Assembly: GCA_029747585.1 (NCBI GenBank)
Contig: JAPEVF010001405.1
Span: 1-10,169, forward strand
Direction of reading: 5' to 3'
DNA: 10,169 nt
From: Pleurotus djamor
Lineage: Eukaryota; Basidiomycota; Agaricomycetes; Agaricales; Pleurotaceae
Shown here piece after piece: positions 6,586 to 10,169 of this stretch. The notes under the pieces are model-generated. The model made no database searches, had not been told where the DNA came from, and saw only the letters and a program-made list of their open reading frames with translations. The position numbers were made by a program, and so were the translations under genes. Within the stretch, counting starts at the first letter, position 1. The number at the start of each line of letters is the position of its first letter.

Positions 6586-6900
6586 ATGCGGGCAGAGGAA
6601 ATGGAGGGGATGATCGTCGAGTTGCGTTCCAAGTCGGAAGGGTTGAATGCTGTCATCGTGAAGCTATTGGGAAGCGGTGTAGACGGGGGCTCGGAGACAG
6701 TAGTTGATGTCCCTCTTATCCATGAAAGAGAGGACTCGACTCAGACTTCTGACAACCCAGCGCGTCCGTTGCAAGCGGAAGACACTTGTACTCACTTGTT
6801 ATTTTCTGTTTTGGCATGCTTCTCACCCCTTCATGAGCAGCTGGCGTCACCAATACAAGACCATCGTCCACGATTGCGNCTATCCCGAGCGCTAGTCTGA
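6586..6900 (+). CDS. Possible gene fragment with a short helical, coiled-coil-like start
   Basis: The frame is open from a TGA at 6529 to a TGA at 6898. The first ATG is at 6586. The N-terminal part MRAEEMEGMIVELRSK continues SEGLNAVIVKLL, with regular hydrophobic spacing that suggests an amphipathic helix or short coiled coil. An acidic Ser/Thr stretch follows (about 6690-6780), and then unrelated-looking sequence. The second half may be intron or past the true end. One N (6879) hides a base near the end. I do not recognise a family; it may be an exon of a decayed gene. Confidence 0.25.
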   Translation: MRAEEMEGMIVELRSKSEGLNAVIVKLLGSGVDGGSETVVDVPLIHEREDSTQTSDNPARPLQAEDTCTHLLFSVLACFSPLHEQLASPIQDHRPRLXLSRALV

Positions 6901-7109
6901 CCCCAAAATTTCATACACCTGCGATCATATTCGTGCAAGCCGTCGACTGGGCGCGCCGCACAACTAAGTCAAGGCAGCTCTGAATACGTGGGACGTTTCT
7001 AAGTGCACGCATCGATTCGGAAGCGGTCCTACTACACACACGCATCGTGGTCGACGCGTTTTTCATCTAGGGCATCTTCAATTTGTGAATCGCGTACAGA
7101 GATGCGTCG
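6901..7109. other. No feature seen; possible upstream region of the next gene model
   Basis: No open frame of note and no repeat. If the 7110-7156 intron is real, the exon it follows ends at 7109. The frame leading into it has a TGA at 7086-7088, so that exon would be 5' UTR. Confidence 0.25.
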
Positions 7110-7156
7110 GTAAGTCCTCGGATAATTCTCTTTGATTACTACCTGATCTCTGATAG
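7110..7156 (+). other. Candidate 5' UTR intron (47 nt)
   Basis: Donor GTAAGTCC at 7110 and acceptor CTGATAG ending at 7156, with TTGATTAC and CTGATC as possible branch sites. The length fits basidiomycete introns. Splicing would not open a frame to an upstream ATG, so it would lie in the leader of the model starting at 7181. Confidence 0.35.
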
Positions 7157-7180
7157 CGTAGAGTAGACTGTACTCCTGTG

Positions 7181-7635
7181 ATGGCGCATAGGAAGGATCC
7201 TTCAAGTAGAGGCCAGGATGGCAGCATGTCCATAGGCTCAGGAAGGGATCGAACGCTGACGCTGAAGGACAAGGTCTTGCACGCCTTTGAGAGCTCTGTC
7301 TGGTCGCACGATGCAGCTGCCTTCGAAAAATGGAGAGAAGGAAACGGTGTTGATGTAAGTACGTTCCTCATCCAAACTTGCCTCGCCTTCGATGCCACTA
7401 AATGTCTCTACCCAAATAGATATGTACATCTTGCGAAGTAAGCCCACAAGCAGCTCAATGTACTTGCCCCAGTGTCGTAGCCTTCAGGAAGGCTATGATT
7501 CTGCGGGAATTCGGGATATCGAGCGAGACTTACGACACTTGGCTCCAAGAGTCGAAGGATATTGGGGGTTCAAACGCGAGGACCTCTTTATCCAAACAAG
7601 TACCGACATACGCAGCTGATTATTCCATGACTTGA
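7181..7635 (+). CDS. Spliced hypothetical protein (exons 7181-7354 and 7420-7635)
   Basis: Exon 1 has 58 codons from ATG 7181 and ends in phase 0 at 7354. A 65-nt intron (7355-7419) has donor GTAAGT, branch-like CACTAAAT about 20 nt before the acceptor, and acceptor AATAG. Exon 2 stays open for 71 codons to TGA 7633-7635, giving 129 residues. Exon 1 encodes a Ser/Gly/Arg-rich start, then KDKVLHAFESSVWSHDAAAF. Exon 2 starts with a Cys cluster (C.SC near its start, then C.C) and continues AFRKAMILREFGISSETYDT. The cysteines could bind metal, but their spacing matches no finger I know. A second intron (7600-7655) would instead lead into 7656-7829. Function unknown. The exact phase match across a canonical intron is the main support; transcription is not shown. 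Confidence 0.42.
7355..7419 (+). other. Candidate spliceosomal intron (65 nt)
   Basis: GTAAGTAC donor, CACTAAAT branch-like site, CCAAATAG acceptor. Reading through it also stays open from exon 1, but that frame ends soon after at 7439-7441, while the spliced frame stays open to 7633. The signals are the best donor/branch/acceptor set in the window. Confidence 0.5.
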
Positions 7636-7655
7636 AATCTTACTGGCGTTCGCAG

Positions 7656-7829
7656 GTAGGCTCGAATTCCAGCCTCTATGACGGGAGGATGACAGTCGTT
7701 CGCAGGTACACACCGATTCGTGGTCAGGACTTGAAGCGGTTGGAATTATGTTCGTGTCAAGTTTATCATCGAAATGTTCAATTCATCGTCCCGACGCAGA
7801 CATTTTCCAATACCTTTGAGGACCAATGA
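7656..7829 (+). CDS. Possible third exon of the 7181 gene model
   Basis: If the weaker donor GTACCG at 7600 is joined to the CAG ending at 7655 (56-nt intron), the frame of exon 2 continues in phase for 57 residues (LYDGRMTVVRRYTPIRGQDL in its middle) to TGA at 7827-7829, for a protein of 175 residues. The word CGTTCGCAGGTA occurs at this acceptor and again about 50 bp later, so the acceptor is ambiguous. No motif is recognised. Without this splice the gene ends at 7635. Confidence 0.28.
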   Translation, partial: VGSNSSLYDGRMTVVRRYTPIRGQDLKRLELCSCQVYHRNVQFIVPTQTFSNTFEDQ

Positions 7830-7868
7830 AATTCCTGAGGTTCGTTAGCGCGTTTGCAGGCATCTTCA

Positions 7869-8186
7869 ATGAGTTTTCGTAAGTGATACCATCAATGATC
7901 ATAGATAAATGTGTGAGTTGGACGGAACTCAGGTCGGAGATCCATGAACGCTGGGATCGAACCACCATCTGAAATGGAACCTCGTTTTAAAGCCCTGATT
8001 CTGTATTTTCCTGTTTCAACCGGACTTGCTCCCCGCGACCGTTCATTTGCGATAGATCGTGGGACGGCTGGGCGCTGGGCACGCAAGTGTACGGCCTATG
8101 GACTTCTGGGTGAGCGTTTGAAGTATCCGAATCATAAATCTCTTCCGCTCACTTTTGTCCTGATCTCTGCACTGAACATTTACTGA
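7869..8186 (+). CDS. Second spliced hypothetical coding region (intron 7879-7932)
   Basis: A 54-nt intron with donor GTAAGTGA at 7879 and acceptor ACTCAG ending 7932 joins a short exon (open from 7839, ATG at 7869, ending TTTTC) in phase to a frame running to TGA 8184-8186. The protein starts MSF, continues RRSMNAGIEPPSEMEPRFKA, and has a central RDRSFAIDRGTAGRWARK. The protein has no recognised domain. A further donor (GTGAGC at 8110) with acceptors at 8187 or 8217 is possible, so the 3' end is uncertain. It could be the downstream part of the 7181 gene, but I cannot connect 7829 to 7839 with a clean intron. Confidence 0.32.
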
Positions 8187-8869
8187 GGTTCGGAAACACT
8201 GATTTACCGCTCATTAGATGACTTATGCGCGGGGTGTGGGGAAGGCATGCTTATTTTTTTCTATTTATGCTGTCACAAGGGGTCCGGTACAGGTAACGAC
8301 CACGGATCGGTCTGAAATAATAGTGGTCATGGGTGTGGTGGGTATGCGCGAGGCCGGTCAGAACCAGGAACTTGGTCGTCACTGGGGTCGTCGCTGGGTT
8401 CGTCGCTGGGGTTGGGCTCGAAACATCCTACGCGATACGAGATGTGCAGGCGAGTAACCCCATTCAAATCAAAGACAGAAATGAACTGACCGTATGCTCT
8501 TTCGGTCGGCCGCGGGGATTTCGTTATTTGAGATATCTGGGTTCTGGGGTATGGTGCGGGGAGAGGGCGACAATATGGAGTGTGTAGAGTGTCTTTGATA
8601 GCAGCGAAGGATGTGTGTGATGAAGGGAGAGTTGATTGGGTATGTATTAGAGGAAGGAGCGCACCATATTGACCNTTTTTTCGTCATAGATAGCCTGCCC
8701 TGTACTCGACCATCACGCACGAAATCCACAGTCATCGGCGTCGACTCCATGCTGCTAGTACCACCTAGCATATGACATGCTGCCAACAGCAGGAGTGTTT
8801 CTGACTCCTTTTGGTCAATATTCTTTCCGGTCCATCGTGATGGATGTAGAGTTTGTCGACGTCAGCGCC
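8187..8869. other. No firm gene; overlapping weak frames
   Basis: Plus frames at 8218-8457 and 8333-8587 overlap in different registers. The second encodes a Val/Gly/Ala run (VTGVVAGFVAGVG) that comes from the 12-bp tandem repeat at 8374-8409 and need not be a membrane segment. On the minus strand 8786-8469 is open for 105 codons (start MAACHMLGGTSSMESTP) but is interrupted by an N at 8675. None has a recognised motif. Confidence 0.25.
8374..8409. repeat. 12-bp tandem repeat, three units
   Basis: GGTCGTCACTGG, GGTCGTCGCTGG and GTTCGTCGCTGG follow each other without spacer. The unit length is a multiple of three, so each reading frame yields a 4-residue protein repeat (VVAG-like in one frame, GRRW-like in another). 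Confidence 0.8.
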
Positions 8870-8941
8870 GAGTACTGAGTACTGAGTACTGGTACTGATG
8901 CCTGGGGCTGATGCCTGGGGCTGATGCAGATGCCTGGGGCC
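8870..8941. repeat. Compound tandem repeat: GAGTACT x3, then GATGCCTGGGGCT x2 plus a variant
   Basis: Three GAGTACT units (8870-8890) run into GGTACT. Then come two exact 13-bp units (8897-8909, 8910-8922), a short GATGCA, and a third unit ending in C (8929-8941). This looks like replication-slippage minisatellite sequence between genes. Confidence 0.85.
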
Positions 8942-9546
8942 AAGGCCTTGAAGCTTGAAGTTACGCCCAAAGCGGAACAGTGAGCCCTAGGCCTAAGGAC
9001 TAAATATTAAATCTGGGGACGATCGGCGGGTTCGCCTATTTTGGCTCCCACTTTCATTTTGGGCAAACGCGCGTATGGGTAGGCAACCACTCGCGTCGCA
9101 GCTACTAGTAAGTACCCTCATCCCGATTAGCCTCATTACCACGCCGCTATGAGGTTTTCCAAATAAGAGATCTGAGCTTAAGTAAATTAGTAGGGAGCTG
9201 CGGGTTGTCAAAATCGACAGCGNAAAACGTGTCTCATTCCGTTCGCGCTGAACGTCTACTTTACAACAAGCGTCGTCAATCAGCGGCGAAGGTTGCACCT
9301 TTGAAAGGGAGCCTCAGCGTAGAGGAACTTTTGGATGGTAGCAAGCGACTTTGTATGCTGCCCAAAGCACTCAATACTTGTTGGAGAATCACCTAGAACT
9401 CGACAAAAATGGTAAGTACCTTGTTAGTCAGTGATTTCAAGATACCCATTCTTCGTGAATCGTACATCACGTCTTCAAGAATTTCGCTCTGATTGTGTGA
9501 TTCTGTTAGCGAAGTGTATACAGATCTCCGCTTTATCATAGTGCTG
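8942..9546. other. No firm gene; one weak plus frame with a donor-like site
   Basis: The frame 9112-9396 is open on the plus strand. Its middle (RAERLLYNKRRQSAAKV, then GSLSVEELLDGSKRL) reads like protein, but it has no in-frame ATG before about 9355 and carries an N at 9223. GTAAGTACC occurs at 9107 and again at 9412, both good fungal donors, without clear partners. It may be an exon remnant. The minus frame 9298-8993 has no motif. Confidence 0.25.
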
Positions 9547-9596
9547 CATCCAGAAACGTCCGGTTGATCATCCAGAAACGTCCGGTTGATCATCCA
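9547..9596. repeat. 22-bp tandem duplication
   Basis: CATCCAGAAACGTCCGGTTGAT (9547-9568) is repeated exactly at 9569-9590 and followed by the first 6 bases of a third unit (CATCCA). The exact identity suggests a recent duplication. The unit is not a multiple of 3, so it would shift a reading frame. Confidence 0.9.
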
Positions 9597-10124
9597 AAGG
9601 GGAACGTAGAAGCAGCCTAAGGGAATTGGTCAACATAGCTTTCCAGTGCTTGTAATCCCAGTTCAACCGTGCTTGGGCTGGCTGAGAAGCCTTTATGTCA
9701 CCCAAGACTCGCTTCGAAAATATTCTCAACTTTAAATTGTCCCTGAAGTACTGGACTTTTGTTACAACCAAGTTTGGCTTCAGCACGGACAACGGGCGCT
9801 TGCAACGGCCGCGCGCATGGCCGATTTTTGGTAGACCCGTAGCTCATGAATTTATGTACTCTAAACTCAGATACACAGGCCTGGGGGGAACCTTGCAAGC
9901 AGAATAATATATAAGTAAACATTCAATTCCCCTTTGATTCCCCTCGTGTGCACCCAGGGCGTCGGTGCTGCGTCGGGGACATGATCGTTTAAGCGCCGTG
10001 TGAGAGGCATCTTCCTCTGGGATAAGCGCTGCTGAGCGCTGAGCTAGAGTTTCCGAAAACCTTGGGAAAACCGCCTGGATACTCAGAACGCAAGTCAAAC
10101 AGCTTTTGTCTCCGAAGTCTTACC
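9597..10124. other. No gene recognised
   Basis: Short frames on both strands (plus 9695-9907; minus 9792-9568 and 9922-9698) lie over the same bases without recognised motifs. The 100 bp before 10125 could be a promoter/leader for the edge gene, but I see no clear TATA box. Confidence 0.25.
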
Positions 10125-10169
10125 ATGTCTCTCGAACGCGATATGAAGCTCATCTTGACGCGACTACCC
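10125..10169 (+). CDS. Possible start of a gene running off the right edge
   Basis: ATG at 10125 in the context TCTTACCATGTCT, a fair eukaryotic start, followed by 15 open codons (MSLERDMKLILTRLP) to the window end. Too short to identify. Confidence 0.18.
   Translation, partial: MSLERDMKLILTRLP

Noticed and set aside
7950..7970. GGTTCGATCCC on the minus strand, like a tRNA B box
   Set aside because: Flanks do not pair into a T-arm, and the bases read as a plausible exon on the other strand.
10050..10075. GGAAAACC-like words near the right edge resembling the transposon motif
   Set aside because: Only two short matches without CACT ends or an inverted partner; probably chance.
1..10169. CRISPR array, bacterial operon, phage or toxin-antitoxin system
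   Set aside because: No regular spacer-repeat pattern, no ribosome-binding-site/operon layout, and intron-like signals point to a fungus.

Overview
This window looks like repeat-rich DNA from a filamentous fungus, most likely a basidiomycete of the Agaricomycetes type. That is an inference from four things: a Ty3/Gypsy-type Gag fragment of the style common in mushroom-forming fungi, candidate introns of 47-65 nt with GTAAGT donors and TAG/CAG acceptors, no bacterial gene or operon organisation, and scattered single Ns typical of a draft eukaryotic assembly. No complete gene of known function can be recognised. I see no rRNA, tRNA, CRISPR or bacterial feature.

Left third (1-2070): the wreck of LTR retrotransposons. 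A minus-strand LTR (about 42-615) has a primer-binding-site-like TGG start beside it at 41. It is fused to a plus-strand gag fragment (coding remnant about 615-1145). About 470 bp of unrecognised internal sequence follow, then a plus-strand LTR copy (1616 to about 2070) that breaks off early. The two LTR copies face each other as a long inverted repeat. At least 230 bp are base-for-base identical, and identity drops abruptly right where a cluster of Ns sits. An unidentified open frame (2080-2739) starts directly at the LTR break.

Middle (2740-5626): mostly sequence of unknown function. It holds a perfect 33-nt palindrome (2912-2944), a weak minus-strand ORF with a fungal-looking start (3711-3926), and a pyrimidine-rich stretch containing a 206-codon frame (4488-5108) that I do not trust as a gene.

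Best-defined element (5627-6103): a 477-bp palindromic, non-coding DNA transposon. Its ends are CACTG...CAGTG, it is flanked by the 3-bp direct repeat TTG, and it carries 18 readable copies of GTTTTC/GAAAAC, many spaced 12 or 23 bp apart. Termini and target-site length match the CACTA (EnSpm/CMC) superfamily; it would depend on a transposase supplied elsewhere.

Right part (6104-10169): the most gene-like DNA. A spliced model at 7181-7635 (65-nt intron, 129 residues) and a second at 7869-8186 (54-nt intron) have good fungal splice signals but no recognised family. They may be exons of one gene or decayed copies. Simple tandem repeats lie at 8374-8409, 8870-8941 and 9547-9596. A possible gene start lies at the right edge (10125). 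Nothing visible links these putative genes into a pathway.
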